This document shows positions 40,664 through 49,869 of a stretch of 64,000 nucleotides of DNA, in pieces. Every line of letters begins with the position of its first letter. Within the stretch, counting starts at the first letter, position 1. This DNA comes from Phytopseudomonas flavescens (GTDB lineage: Bacteria; Pseudomonadota; Gammaproteobacteria; Pseudomonadales; Pseudomonadaceae), in assembly GCF_900100535.1 (NCBI RefSeq), contig NZ_FNDG01000022.1, forward strand, positions 30,737-94,736, in the 5' to 3' direction. The translations under genes were made by a program, and so were the position numbers. A model generated the notes under the pieces. That model saw nothing but the letters and a program-made list of their open reading frames with translations. It made no database searches and was not told where the DNA came from.

Positions 40664-40690
40664 AGATGGGGCGCCGCCGGCTTTTTTCAA
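40664..40690 (-). promoter_or_regulatory. Sigma-32 (RpoH) heat-shock promoter of asrA
   Basis: On the minus strand TTGAAA (40690-40685), a 13-bp spacer and CCCCATCT (40671-40664) match the heat-shock consensus (CTTGAAA, 13-14 bp, CCCCATNT) nearly exactly. The -10 box is about 30 bp before the asrA ATG. Confidence 0.85.
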
Positions 40691-40849
40691 TATTTATTCG
40701 TTGCCCGCCGGCCGTTCGCGCGCCTGCCAGGCGTGTGCCATGGCTGCCGGGCGCGCTTGCGCAGAGCCGCGCCTCCCGCCGGTCATGGCCCGTACAGTTT
40801 TTCCGTGCAACGCGGTAGAGTGCGCGCTTCGCCCATCGAGTTGCGAATC

Positions 40850-41602
40850 ATGCTCAATGCCCGTCTCATGCGTCTGGACGACCAGGCCCACGAACACACC
40901 CATGACCACCACCAACTGGTGATGTCGGTGTCCGGACGTGCCGAGTTCGAGGTGGTGGGGCGTGGCGGCGAGGTTTGCCGGATGCGCGCCTGCCTGGTGC
41001 CGGGCGATGCCGATCATCAGTTCGCCGGCATCGGCGACAACCGCATGCTGATCGTCGACCTCAACGAACAGGACATCAGCAGTGAAGACCTGCAACTGCT
41101 CGGTCATCTATTCGACACACCGCGCTACCCGCAGTTGGACGCCGACTTCCAGCATTTGCTCAGCTATGCGGGCGCCGAGCTCGAGCGCTATGGCAGTGAC
41201 CCGCTGCTGGCCCGTTCCTTGGGTGGCGTGCTGTTGCGCGCGCTGCATCTGCGGGTGTTTGGCGAACAGGCGGGGCGTGTCCAGGGCGCCCTGGACGTGC
41301 AGCGTCTGGACGGCTATATCGCCGCCAACCTGGCGCGCCGCATCAGTGTCGCCGAGCTGGCTCACGTCGCCTGCCTCAGCCCCAGCCATTTCCACGCCCA
41401 GTTCAAGGACAGCGTTGGCCTCACCCCTCATCAATACCTGCTCAAGGCGCGTCTCGACCATGCCACCCGGCTGTTGCGCGGCAGTGGACTGACGCTGGTG
41501 CGTATCGCCGAAGAATGTGGTTTCTGCAGCCAGAGCGCCTTGACCACCGCCATGCGCCGTTACCTCGGGCTGACGCCGAAGCGGATGCGCGGCAGCGAAT
41601 AG
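40850..41602 (+). CDS. AraC-family transcriptional regulator
   Basis: A 250-residue protein. The N-terminal cupin-like sensor has HEHTHDHHQLVMSVSGRAEFEV, and the C-terminal double helix-turn-helix (residues about 155-250) shows ISVAELAHVACLSPSHFHAQFKDSVGLTPHQYLLKARLDHATRLL and ALTTAMRRYLGLTPKRMR. Effector and targets are unknown. It diverges from asrA. The ATG at 40850 begins the recognisable domain. No strong ribosome site is visible. Confidence 0.88.
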   Translation: MLNARLMRLDDQAHEHTHDHHQLVMSVSGRAEFEVVGRGGEVCRMRACLVPGDADHQFAGIGDNRMLIVDLNEQDISSEDLQLLGHLFDTPRYPQLDADFQHLLSYAGAELERYGSDPLLARSLGGVLLRALHLRVFGEQAGRVQGALDVQRLDGYIAANLARRISVAELAHVACLSPSHFHAQFKDSVGLTPHQYLLKARLDHATRLLRGSGLTLVRIAEECGFCSQSALTTAMRRYLGLTPKRMRGSE

Positions 41603-41793
41603 AGCCTGGTGGCTGCGGCCGGTGGTCGTTCATCCGTCACGCCATGGGTGATGGCCTTTTGCTTGTGTGGCCATGGATAAAAGCGTGAACTTATTCAGCC
41701 AGGCGACTAATCTTCCCGGCAGCCCTTCCACATTGTCGGAGCGGCGCGTGTCACGGCCCGAACGGAGGATGGCGTGTCCTGGACGAATTTCAT

Positions 41794-42474
41794 ATGAGCA
41801 AACGCTTTCTTCTCGCCGTGTACCTGTCGTTATTCGGTTCACTCGCCGTTGCCCAGGCTGCCAGCCTGCAAGGTGAGCTGCTGGACGCCAAGGGTGCACC
41901 GCTGGCCAACGCGGTGGTCACCTTGCAGGGACCGGCAGCTGACGTGGCTGCGCCGGGCAAGGCCGTGATCGACCAGCAGGGCATGCGCTTCGTACCCAGC
42001 GTGCTGGCCGTACGTACCGGCACCGCGGTGACGTTCCCGAACCGCGACGATATCCGCCACCACGTCTATTCGTTCTCGGCACCCAAGCGTTTCGAGCTGC
42101 GCCTGTACCAAGGCACGCCCAGTGCACCGATCGTGTTCGACAAACCCGGGCTGGTGGTCCTGGGCTGCAACATCCACGACTGGATGGTCGGTTACGTCTA
42201 CATCACCGATGACCCCTGGTTCGCCGTCAGTGATGCCCAGGGCAAGGTCTCCATCGACAACCTGCCGGTTGGCGACTATCGGGTCACCCTGTGGCACGCC
42301 GCCCTGCCGGACATGCTGGCGCAACAGGGCGGTATGCTGAGGGTTGCAGCCGGCAGCCAGCAGCAGCGCTTCCAGTTGCCCATCGTCGCGCCAAGCGAAA
42401 GCGAACCGCCTGGTGCTCCGCCGAGCGCCTTCGGAGACGCCTTCAGGAAAGCCGTGGAACATGGTTCGCACTAG
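41794..42474 (+). CDS. Cupredoxin-like periplasmic protein (methylamine-utilisation-type)
   Basis: A 226-residue secreted protein. Signal peptide MSKRFLLAVYLSLFGSLAVA is followed by a carboxypeptidase-regulatory-like beta domain and a cupredoxin-like core with DIRHHVYSFS and GLVVLGCNIHDWMVGY. His, Cys, His and Met are placed as in type-1 copper sites. Pseudomonas annotations call such proteins methylamine utilisation proteins, without support for that role. The last 14 bp overlap the GGDEF/EAL gene, so the two are coupled. Possibly a periplasmic copper or redox sensor for the c-di-GMP enzyme. Confidence 0.8.
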   Translation: MSKRFLLAVYLSLFGSLAVAQAASLQGELLDAKGAPLANAVVTLQGPAADVAAPGKAVIDQQGMRFVPSVLAVRTGTAVTFPNRDDIRHHVYSFSAPKRFELRLYQGTPSAPIVFDKPGLVVLGCNIHDWMVGYVYITDDPWFAVSDAQGKVSIDNLPVGDYRVTLWHAALPDMLAQQGGMLRVAAGSQQQRFQLPIVAPSESEPPGAPPSAFGDAFRKAVEHGSH

Positions 42475-44767
42475 TTTCCAGGCGCGCATCGCCAGCGTTC
42501 TGATCCTGCTCCTGCTGGTGGTGATCGGTGCCCTGTATTTTGCCGTGCAGGCCGCGACCAACGCTTCGATTCGCACCCAGGCCCGCGAGCAACTGGATGT
42601 CGGTACCGGGGTCTTCGGACAGTTGCTCGACGTTCATTCGCGACAACTCAGGGACGCGGTACAGGTGCTGACCACCGATTTCGGTTTCCGCGAGGCGGTG
42701 GCCAGCGGCGACCAGGCAACCATACGCTCGGCGCTGCTCAACCATGGCGCACGCCTCAATGCCGGGGTGGTGATGATGTTCGACATGGATGGCAAGTTGA
42801 CCGCCAGCACCCAGGCCCCCTTGCCCGCGCCCCGCGCCGAGCAGATCAACGCCCAGCTGAGCCGCCAGGGGCAGAGCGTGCTGATGCCTTTCGACGGCAG
42901 CATCTACCTGCTGGTACAGGCGACCGTCAGCGCACCGTTGCCGATCGCCCGGTTGGTGATGGGCTTTGCCATCGACAAGGGCTTTGCCCGTGAACTGAAT
43001 CAGTTGACCCACCTTGAAGTGACCCTGCTCGGCAGTATGCAAGGGCAACCCGAGGTGCGCGTCAGCACGCTCGACGACATGCCGATGATCGCACTCGCGG
43101 GGGATAGCGGTGAGGTGCTGCACGCCGGTGAGCTGTTTCTGGTCCAACGCCTGGTACTCGCCAGTGGCGACGACTTCCACGTGCAGGCATTGCTGCAGCG
43201 TTCACTGGAGCAGGCCAGCGGTTCGATCGCGGCGCTCAATCGGAAAATCTTCTTCATCGCCGCCGCCGCCTTGCTGGCCTCCCTGGTGGGGGCGCTGTTG
43301 CTGGCACGCAGCCTGTCGCGACCGATCCGTCGTCTGGCTGGTGCCGCAGAGCGAATTGGCCGAGGTGACTACGACGTGCCACTGGCGCTCGACCGTGCGG
43401 ATGAACTGGGCAGCCTGGCCAAGGCGTTTCAACGCATGCAGCAGGGGGTCGCCGAGCGTGAGCGGCAACTGGCACACAACGCATTGCACGATCCCCTGAC
43501 CGGGCTGCCCAATCGCAACCTGGCGCTCGAGCGGCTGGGCAGTGCCATCACCGCGCAGCGACACATGGCTTTGCTTTACCTGGGCATCGGCAACTTCCGT
43601 ACGGTCAGCGAGAGCTGCGAAGCGGGTGGTGCCGACCGGGTCATGCAGCAACTGGCCAATCGCCTGAAGGCGGCGCTGCGTCCGGCCGACAGCCTGGCGC
43701 GGATGGTCGGCGACGAATTCGTGCTGCTCCTCGAGGGGAGTGACATGGAGGGGGCGGTGGCTACCGCCGACCGGGTTCAGCAACTCTCCATGAAGCCCTT
43801 TCGGGTCGATAATCTGGACATCGCTCTGGATTGCCGCATCGGTATAGCCGCCTATCCCGCCGATGGCTCTACCCCGGAAGAGTTGCTGCGCCGTGCCGCC
43901 ATCGCCATGCAGGACGCCGGGCACCTGGCGGGGCGCATTCAGCTTTATGAAAGTGGCCGCGATGTTGCCCAGCAGCGCCAGGTGCAACTGATCCGCGACC
44001 TGCGCCGCGCCGCTCATCAGGACGAACTGCTGCTGCATTACCAACCCAAGCTGGATATTCGCAACCCGGGAAGAATCCAGGCCGAGGGGCTGCTGCGCTG
44101 GCTGCACCCGCAATTCGGCATGGTTTCCCCGGGTGAGTTCATTCCGCTGGCGGAGCGCACCGGCAGTATCCAGATCCTGACCGCCTGGGTGATCGAAGAG
44201 GGTATCCGCCAGTTGCAGGAGTGGCTCCAGCGTGGGCTGGTGGTGCAACTCTCGCTTAACATTTCCACGGAGGATCTGGTGGATGCCGAACTGCCCACGC
44301 GGGTGGGCCGCCTGCTGGCGCATTATCAGATCCCAGGTTCACAACTGATCTTCGAAATTACCGAGAGCGGCGTGATGCTCAACCCAGCGGTGGCCTTGCA
44401 GGTATTGCACGGCTTGCGTGACAAGGGTATCGGCCTGTCGGTTGATGACTTCGGCACCGGCTATTCTTCTTTGGCGCAGCTAAAGCGCATGCCGGTACAG
44501 GAACTGAAGATCGACCAGAGCTTTATCCGCGATCTGCACGACACCAGCGAAGATGCGGTGATCGTGCGTTCGACCATCGAGATGAGCCACAGCCTCGGTA
44601 TCAAGGTGGTGGCCGAAGGCGTCGAACTGCAGCGCAGTCTGGATCTACTCGAACGTTGGCAGTGCGATAGCGTGCAGGGCTACCTGATCAGCCGGCCACT
44701 GGCAGCCCAGGCTTTCGAAGACTGGATGCAACGGCCATCAATCTCTCCCGTTTCCCTGGTGTATTGA
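42461..44767 (+). CDS. Membrane GGDEF/EAL c-di-GMP signalling protein
   Basis: A 768-residue inner-membrane protein. Order: TM1 (about 9-31), periplasmic sensor of about 230 residues, TM2 near FFIAAAALLASLVGALLLA, HAMP, degenerate GGDEF (V416-G-D-E-F; first Gly is Val), and EAL domain with E542-G-L, ITESGVML, DDFGTGYSSLAQLKRM (Asp662-Asp663) and ELKIDQSFI. The key EAL catalytic residues are present, so phosphodiesterase activity is likely, with the GGDEF part perhaps weak or regulatory. Start at 42461 overlaps the preceding cupredoxin-like gene. Confidence 0.92.
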   Translation: MVRTSFQARIASVLILLLLVVIGALYFAVQAATNASIRTQAREQLDVGTGVFGQLLDVHSRQLRDAVQVLTTDFGFREAVASGDQATIRSALLNHGARLNAGVVMMFDMDGKLTASTQAPLPAPRAEQINAQLSRQGQSVLMPFDGSIYLLVQATVSAPLPIARLVMGFAIDKGFARELNQLTHLEVTLLGSMQGQPEVRVSTLDDMPMIALAGDSGEVLHAGELFLVQRLVLASGDDFHVQALLQRSLEQASGSIAALNRKIFFIAAAALLASLVGALLLARSLSRPIRRLAGAAERIGRGDYDVPLALDRADELGSLAKAFQRMQQGVAERERQLAHNALHDPLTGLPNRNLALERLGSAITAQRHMALLYLGIGNFRTVSESCEAGGADRVMQQLANRLKAALRPADSLARMVGDEFVLLLEGSDMEGAVATADRVQQLSMKPFRVDNLDIALDCRIGIAAYPADGSTPEELLRRAAIAMQDAGHLAGRIQLYESGRDVAQQRQVQLIRDLRRAAHQDELLLHYQPKLDIRNPGRIQAEGLLRWLHPQFGMVSPGEFIPLAERTGSIQILTAWVIEEGIRQLQEWLQRGLVVQLSLNISTEDLVDAELPTRVGRLLAHYQIPGSQLIFEITESGVMLNPAVALQVLHGLRDKGIGLSVDDFGTGYSSLAQLKRMPVQELKIDQSFIRDLHDTSEDAVIVRSTIEMSHSLGIKVVAEGVELQRSLDLLERWQCDSVQGYLISRPLAAQAFEDWMQRPSISPVSLVY

Positions 44768-44769
44768 AC

Positions 44770-45630
44770 ATGTCCTTCGCGCACCTGACCGGTCTACTGC
44801 TACTTGGCGTCATCAGTACGGCGACCGTCGCCGGTGAAGGACGGCTGCTGGCCACCGGGGGAGCCAGTAGCCTGGAAGGTGCTGCCGGGGGTGGCATCAC
44901 GCCCTGGGCGGTGCTGGCCGGTTATGGCGAGCAGGGCGAGTGGGGGGCGGACGTATTCGCCACGCGGGTGCAAACCGCTGACTACCGTCTGGACGTGGCC
45001 GGTGTGGCGGCCGCCTACGACAACCGAATCGAACTTTCCTACGCGCGCCAGCGCTTCGATCTGGGCAACCTGGCGCGGGACCTGAGCCTGCCGGAGAACA
45101 GCCTCAGCCAGGACATCTTCGGTATAAAGGTGCGGCTGTTCGGCGATCTGATTTATGACCAGCTACCCCAGGTATCGCTGGGCATTGCGCACAAGCGCCA
45201 GAAAGACTTTCTCATCCCCAGCCTGGTCGGTGCCCAGCGTGACGAAGACACCGAAGGCTACCTGACCGCCAGCCGGCTGATTCTTGGCGGCGCCTTCGGC
45301 TACAACCTGCTGCTCAACGGTGGTGTGCGCTACAGCCGCGCCAACGAGCTGGGCCTGCTGGGCTTCGGCGGCGATCGTCGCGACCGCCGTTCGCTGCTCA
45401 AGGAAGGCTCCGTGGCGGTGCTGCTCGACCGGCAGTGGGCAGTGGGCGTGGAGTACAGGGAGAAGCCGGACAACCTCAGCTTCGCCGGGGAAAGCGACTG
45501 GGCGGATCTGTTCGTCGCCTACTTCCCCAACAAGCGCCTGGCCGTGGTGCTGGCCTACGCAAGGCTGGGGGAGATCGCCACCCTGGATAACCAGAACGGT
45601 ACCTATCTGTCCGTGCAGGGGAGTTTCTGA
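44770..45630 (+). CDS. DUF3034-family outer-membrane-like protein
   Basis: A 286-residue protein with signal peptide (to about VAGEGRL) and a pattern of alternating polar/hydrophobic beta strands ending in Phe (YLSVQGSF), typical of outer-membrane beta-barrels. Segments LLATGGASSLEGAAGGGITPWAVLAGYG and RLILGGAFGYNLLLNGGVRYSRANELGLLGFGGD match DUF3034. It starts 2 bp after the GGDEF/EAL stop. ATG at 44770; a TTG at 44764 would add two residues. Function unknown. Confidence 0.85.
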   Translation: MSFAHLTGLLLLGVISTATVAGEGRLLATGGASSLEGAAGGGITPWAVLAGYGEQGEWGADVFATRVQTADYRLDVAGVAAAYDNRIELSYARQRFDLGNLARDLSLPENSLSQDIFGIKVRLFGDLIYDQLPQVSLGIAHKRQKDFLIPSLVGAQRDEDTEGYLTASRLILGGAFGYNLLLNGGVRYSRANELGLLGFGGDRRDRRSLLKEGSVAVLLDRQWAVGVEYREKPDNLSFAGESDWADLFVAYFPNKRLAVVLAYARLGEIATLDNQNGTYLSVQGSF

Positions 45631-45632
45631 GC

Positions 45633-46061
45633 ATGCTGCGTTGGTTCTGCGTGGCGGCCCTGTCGCTGCTGTTGCTGGTCGGTTGCGCACAGCAGCCGGC
45701 CAAGGATGACAGCCTGTACCACCAGTTGGGCGAGAAGCCGGGCATTACCCGCATCGTCGAGGGCATGCTGCTCAACGTGGCAGACGATCCGCGCATCGTG
45801 CAGTTTTTCGTCAGGGTGGACATTGCCGGTCTGCGCGACAAACTGGTCGACAAGTTCTGCGTGATCGCAGGCGGGCCCTGTGTCTACAGCGGCTACAGCC
45901 TCGAAGAAAGCCACAAGGGCCAGCAACTGACGCCCAGTCATTTCAATGCCCTGGTCGAGGATCTGCAGGCGGCGATGGACAGCGAAGGGGTGCCAACGAC
46001 GACCCAGAACCGCCTGTTGGCGCGCCTGGCGGTTCTGCGTGGACAGGTCATCGAAAAGTAG
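45633..46061 (+). CDS. Group 1 truncated haemoglobin lipoprotein
   Basis: A 142-residue protein with signal peptide and lipobox LLVGC (Cys18), then a truncated-globin domain: SLYHQLGEKPGITRIVEGML, the E-helix region, and EESHKGQQLTPSHFNALVEDL with His94 as probable proximal ligand. A membrane-anchored periplasmic globin is unusual, since most trHbN are cytosolic. It starts 2 bp after the DUF3034 stop, so it is the last gene of the four-gene cluster. It may bind O2 or NO. Confidence 0.87.
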   Translation: MLRWFCVAALSLLLLVGCAQQPAKDDSLYHQLGEKPGITRIVEGMLLNVADDPRIVQFFVRVDIAGLRDKLVDKFCVIAGGPCVYSGYSLEESHKGQQLTPSHFNALVEDLQAAMDSEGVPTTTQNRLLARLAVLRGQVIEK

Positions 46062-46145
46062 AGCGTAGCCCGTCGCGTTGTTTTCCCGACGGCCAAATAG
46101 GCTTAGAGTCGCCGCTGTCCTCCAGTCCATTGCAGCGAGCCGATC

Positions 46146-46601
46146 ATGTCCGTCACCTGGCACCTCAAACCCCATCGCGAGTTGAGCAAGAACGAGCTGT
46201 ATGCGGCTTTGGCGCTGCGTACGCAGGTCTTCGTGGTCGAGCAGAACTGCCCGTACCTCGAGGTCGATGGTCGCGACCTGGAGGGCGATACCTGCCACCT
46301 GCTGGGCTGGCAGGGCGACGAACTGGTGGCTTATCTGCGCCTGCTCGACCCGGCGCTCAATGATGGCGACGTGGTGATCGGCCGGGTGGTAACCGCCGCC
46401 CGCGCCCGTGGCACCGGCCTGGGGCATGGCCTGCTGGAGCAGGCGCTGCAGGCCTGCAGCGGTCGCTGGCCGGGCGCTTGCGTGTATATGTCCGCTCAGG
46501 CGCATCTGCAGGGCTACTACGGACGCTACGGTTTCGTCGCGGTAACCGACGAATACCTGGAAGATGACATTGCGCATATCGGTATGCGTCTGGAGCTGTG
46601 A
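46146..46601 (+). CDS. elaA: GNAT-family N-acetyltransferase, ElaA type
   Basis: A 151-residue acetyltransferase. LYAALALRTQVFVVEQNCPYLEVDGRDLEGDTCHL is characteristic of ElaA, and IGRVVTAARARGTGLGHGLLEQAL is the acetyl-CoA loop of GNAT enzymes. The substrate is unknown. Single gene with ATG at 46146. Confidence 0.9.
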   Translation: MSVTWHLKPHRELSKNELYAALALRTQVFVVEQNCPYLEVDGRDLEGDTCHLLGWQGDELVAYLRLLDPALNDGDVVIGRVVTAARARGTGLGHGLLEQALQACSGRWPGACVYMSAQAHLQGYYGRYGFVAVTDEYLEDDIAHIGMRLEL

Positions 46602-46741
46602 GCCATAGCCCTGCGGTAATGGGTGACCTGTAGCGGATCGCCGCCCCGCCCATACAGCACTGCACCGGTAGATACCGCCTTACCCGATACCTCGCAAGCG
46701 CCAATTGGGTATCCACCCTGCATGGCTACGCACATCCAGCC

Positions 46742-46759
46742 GGTGGGCTTCAGCCCACC
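46742..46759. repeat. Short intergenic hairpin repeat
   Basis: GGTGGGC-TTCA-GCCCACC forms a 7-bp stem. It lies between elaA and the convergent dnaE2 and resembles a common intergenic repeat unit of some pseudomonads. It could also act as a terminator stem. The remainder of 46602-46782 shows no gene. Confidence 0.5.
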
Positions 46760-46782
46760 AGTCCCATTCACCGTCCAGTTCC

Positions 46783-49700
46783 TCAGTGAAAATCCCGACT
46801 GCGCACATCCAGCCCCAGTAGCCAGTCGGTCAGGTCGACCAGCCGCCCGGCAATCACATGCCGTACGCCATTGGCGGCCTCCAGATGGCCATCGATGCGC
46901 AGCAAGCGGGCCTGCAGCAGCGTCTTGCGCTGGCGCTCGGCCAGTTCCAGGCGCACCAGCACGTTGATCATGCCGAACTCGTCTTCCAGGGTGACGAAGG
47001 TCACGCCGCTGGCGGTCTGCGGGCGCTGGCGGCCGATCACCAGGCCGGCCACGCTGACCAGGCGCCCGGGCTCTACCTGCTGCAGTTCGCGCCGGCTGCG
47101 GCAGCGGGCCGCCCTGAGCTTGCTGCGCAGCAGCGACAGCGGGTGCGGGCCGAGGGTGGTGCCCAGCGTCGCGTAGTCGGTCAGCAGGTTTTCGCCAACG
47201 CTGGGGCGCGGCAGCTCGATGGCGGCTTCCCTCTGTGCCGGCAGGCTGGCGAACAGCGGCAACTGCGGCTCGACACCGGCGATGGCCCAGCGCGCCTGAT
47301 GGCGATGGCCGACCAGTGCCTGCAGGGCGCCGGCATCGGCCAGTCGAGCACGCGCGTTGTTGTCCAGGCGGGCGCGCTGGCACAGGTCGGCCACGTCGCT
47401 GAATGGCGCGCAGTCGCGGGCGGCGGCCAGGCGCAGCGCAGCGTCCTCGCGAAACCCCTTCACCAGGCGCAGGCCGAGGCGGAGCGCCGGTTGCGTTCTG
47501 CCGACGGCCTCCAGGGTGCAATCCCACTGGCTGTAGCGCACGTCCACCGGGTGGATGCGCAAGCCGTGGCGGCGGGCGTCCTGCAACACCTGGTCGGGGT
47601 TGTAGAAGCCCATCGGCCAGCTGTTGATCAGCGCACAGGCGAAGGCCGCCGGTTCATGGCATTTGAGCCAGCAACTGGCATAGGTGAGCAAGGCGAAGCT
47701 GGCCGCGTGGGATTCGGGAAAGCCGTAGCTGCCGAAGCCCTTGATCTGCTCGAAGATGCGGTTGATGTATTCGAGCGGATAGGCCTTCTCGAGCATGCGT
47801 TCGGTCAGCCGCTGGCGGTGCGGCTCCAGGCCACCGTGGCGTTTCCAGGCAGCCATGGAACGGCGAAGTTCGTCGGCCTCGCCACCGCTGTAACCGGCAG
47901 CGATGATCGCCAGTTCCATCACCTGCTCCTGGAACAGCGGCACGCCCAGGGTGCGCTCGAACACCGGCTTGAGTTCCTCGGATGGATAGGTCACAGGCTC
48001 TTCCTTGTTACGCCGACGCAGGTAGGGATGCACCATGTCGCCCTGAATCGGCCCTGGCCGCACGATGGCCACCTGGATCACCAGGTCGTAGAAGGTCGCG
48101 GGTCTCAGGCGTGGCAGCATGGCCATCTGCGCGCGGGATTCGATCTGGAACACGCCCAGGGTGTCCGCACGGCTGACCATCGCGTAGGTGGCCTGGTCCT
48201 CCTGGGGCAGCGTGGCCAGCGTCCAGCGTGTGCCGCGGTAGTCGGCCAGCAGGTCGAAGCAACGGCGCAGGGCGCTGAGCATGCCCAGGGCGAGCACGTC
48301 GACCTTGAGCAGGCCGATGGCATCGAGGTCGTCCTTGTCCCACTGGATCACCGTACGTTCGGCCATGCTGGCGTTCTCCACCGGCACCAGGGTGTCCAGC
48401 GGATATTCGGATATCACGAAACCGCCCGGGTGCTGGGAAAGGTGGCGGGGAAAGCCGATCAGCGCGCCAGCCAGTACCAGCACGCGGTTCAGCACCGGGC
48501 TCTGTGGGTCGAAGCCGGCTTCGCGCAGGCGTTCGGCATCGGGGATACGGTCGCTCCAGCGGCCACAGCAGGCGGCCAGGGCGTTGATCTGATCTGGCGG
48601 CAACCCAAGGGCCTTGGCCACGTCGCGAATCGCCCCGGCACCGTGATAGGTACTGACCACCGCGGTGAGCGCCGCCCGGTCGCGGCCATAGCGGCGGAAC
48701 ACGTACTGGATGACTTCCTCGCGTCGGTCATGCTCGAAGTCCACGTCGATATCCGGCGGCTCGTTGCGTTCGGCGGACAGGAACCGTTCGAAAAGCAGAT
48801 GGTTGCCGCTGGCCATCGGGTTCAGCTCGGTGATGCCCAGCGTGAAGCACACCGACGAGTTGGCGGCCGAGCCCCGGCCCTGGCAGAGAATCGACTGGTC
48901 GCGGGCGAAGCGGACGATATCGTGCACGGTGAGGAAATAGCTCTCATAGCGCAGCGCACCGATCAGCGTGAGCTCTTTTTCGATCTGCGCCCGCGCCGTT
49001 TCGGTGATGCTGGTGCCCCAACGCCAACGGATGCCATCCTCGACCAGCTTGCGTAACCAGGAGCTGGCGTCATGGCCGGCGGGTACCAGTTCATGGGGAT
49101 ACTGATACTCGAGTTCGCCCAGATCGAACCGGCAGCGCTCGGCGATACGCAGGGTTTCCGCCAGCAAGCGGGGCGGATACAGCTCGGCCAGTTCCTCGCG
49201 GCGGCGCAGGTGCCGCTCGCCGTTGGCGAACAGGTGGGCGCCAGCTTCGGCCACCGGCAAATGGTGACGGATCGCGGTCATGCAGTCTTGCAAGGCGCGG
49301 CGACCACGGGCGTGCATGTGCACGTCACCGCAGGCGACCGCGGCGATACCCAGTTGCCCGGCCAGGCTCAAGCCATGCTGCAGGTGCGCGCGGTCATCGG
49401 CGCCGCGGTGCAACGCCACGCCCAGCCACAGGCTTTCGGGAAAACGTGCCTGCAACCAGGCGCCGGCCGTGGCGTCGTCACCAAGGCGCGGTAGCCAGAT
49501 GGCCAGCAAGCCCTCCGGCGTCGCTGGAAAATCCTCGTCCAGCAGCCGGTAGCGGCCTTTCTCCGCACGCCGACGGGCCCGGGTGATAAGCCCGCACAGC
49601 GCCTGGTAGCCGCTCAGGTTCTCGGCCAGGAGGATCAGCCGGGCTCCGTTTTCCAGCGTCATCTCGCTGCCAACGATCAGCGCCACCTCATGCTTCTTCG

Positions 49701-49869
49701 CGGCCTGCCAGGCGCGCACGATGCCGGCCAGGGTGCATTCGTCGGTAATCGCCAGGGCGCGGTAGCCGAGCAGCCGGGCACGCTCGAACAGCTCGTCGGC
49801 GCTGGAGGCACCGCGCTGGAAACTGAAGTTCGACAGGCAGTGCAGCTCGGCGTAATCCACCCGGCTCAT
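46783..49869 (-). CDS. dnaE2: Error-prone DNA polymerase DnaE2 (ImuC)
   Basis: A 1,028-residue C-family polymerase. N-terminal PHP domain (VDYAELHCLSNFSFQRGASS), palm with PDIDVDFEHDRREEVIQYVFRRYGRD (catalytic acidic triplet), fingers with FGSYGFPESHAASFALLTYAS, and C-terminal OB fold (LVSVAGLVIGRQRPQTASGVTFVTLEDE). It performs translesion synthesis with ImuB in the SOS response. ATG at 49869 overlaps the imuB stop by 4 bp. The frame upstream of it is not DnaE-like. Confidence 0.96.
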   Translation of the reverse strand: MSRVDYAELHCLSNFSFQRGASSADELFERARLLGYRALAITDECTLAGIVRAWQAAKKHEVALIVGSEMTLENGARLILLAENLSGYQALCGLITRARRRAEKGRYRLLDEDFPATPEGLLAIWLPRLGDDATAGAWLQARFPESLWLGVALHRGADDRAHLQHGLSLAGQLGIAAVACGDVHMHARGRRALQDCMTAIRHHLPVAEAGAHLFANGERHLRRREELAELYPPRLLAETLRIAERCRFDLGELEYQYPHELVPAGHDASSWLRKLVEDGIRWRWGTSITETARAQIEKELTLIGALRYESYFLTVHDIVRFARDQSILCQGRGSAANSSVCFTLGITELNPMASGNHLLFERFLSAERNEPPDIDVDFEHDRREEVIQYVFRRYGRDRAALTAVVSTYHGAGAIRDVAKALGLPPDQINALAACCGRWSDRIPDAERLREAGFDPQSPVLNRVLVLAGALIGFPRHLSQHPGGFVISEYPLDTLVPVENASMAERTVIQWDKDDLDAIGLLKVDVLALGMLSALRRCFDLLADYRGTRWTLATLPQEDQATYAMVSRADTLGVFQIESRAQMAMLPRLRPATFYDLVIQVAIVRPGPIQGDMVHPYLRRRNKEEPVTYPSEELKPVFERTLGVPLFQEQVMELAIIAAGYSGGEADELRRSMAAWKRHGGLEPHRQRLTERMLEKAYPLEYINRIFEQIKGFGSYGFPESHAASFALLTYASCWLKCHEPAAFACALINSWPMGFYNPDQVLQDARRHGLRIHPVDVRYSQWDCTLEAVGRTQPALRLGLRLVKGFREDAALRLAAARDCAPFSDVADLCQRARLDNNARARLADAGALQALVGHRHQARWAIAGVEPQLPLFASLPAQREAAIELPRPSVGENLLTDYATLGTTLGPHPLSLLRSKLRAARCRSRRELQQVEPGRLVSVAGLVIGRQRPQTASGVTFVTLEDEFGMINVLVRLELAERQRKTLLQARLLRIDGHLEAANGVRHVIAGRLVDLTDWLLGLDVRSRDFH

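Noticed and set aside
46858..49056. 732-residue plus-strand frame inside dnaE2
   Set aside because: A shadow of high-GC coding on the other strand; DnaE2 motifs are unambiguous.
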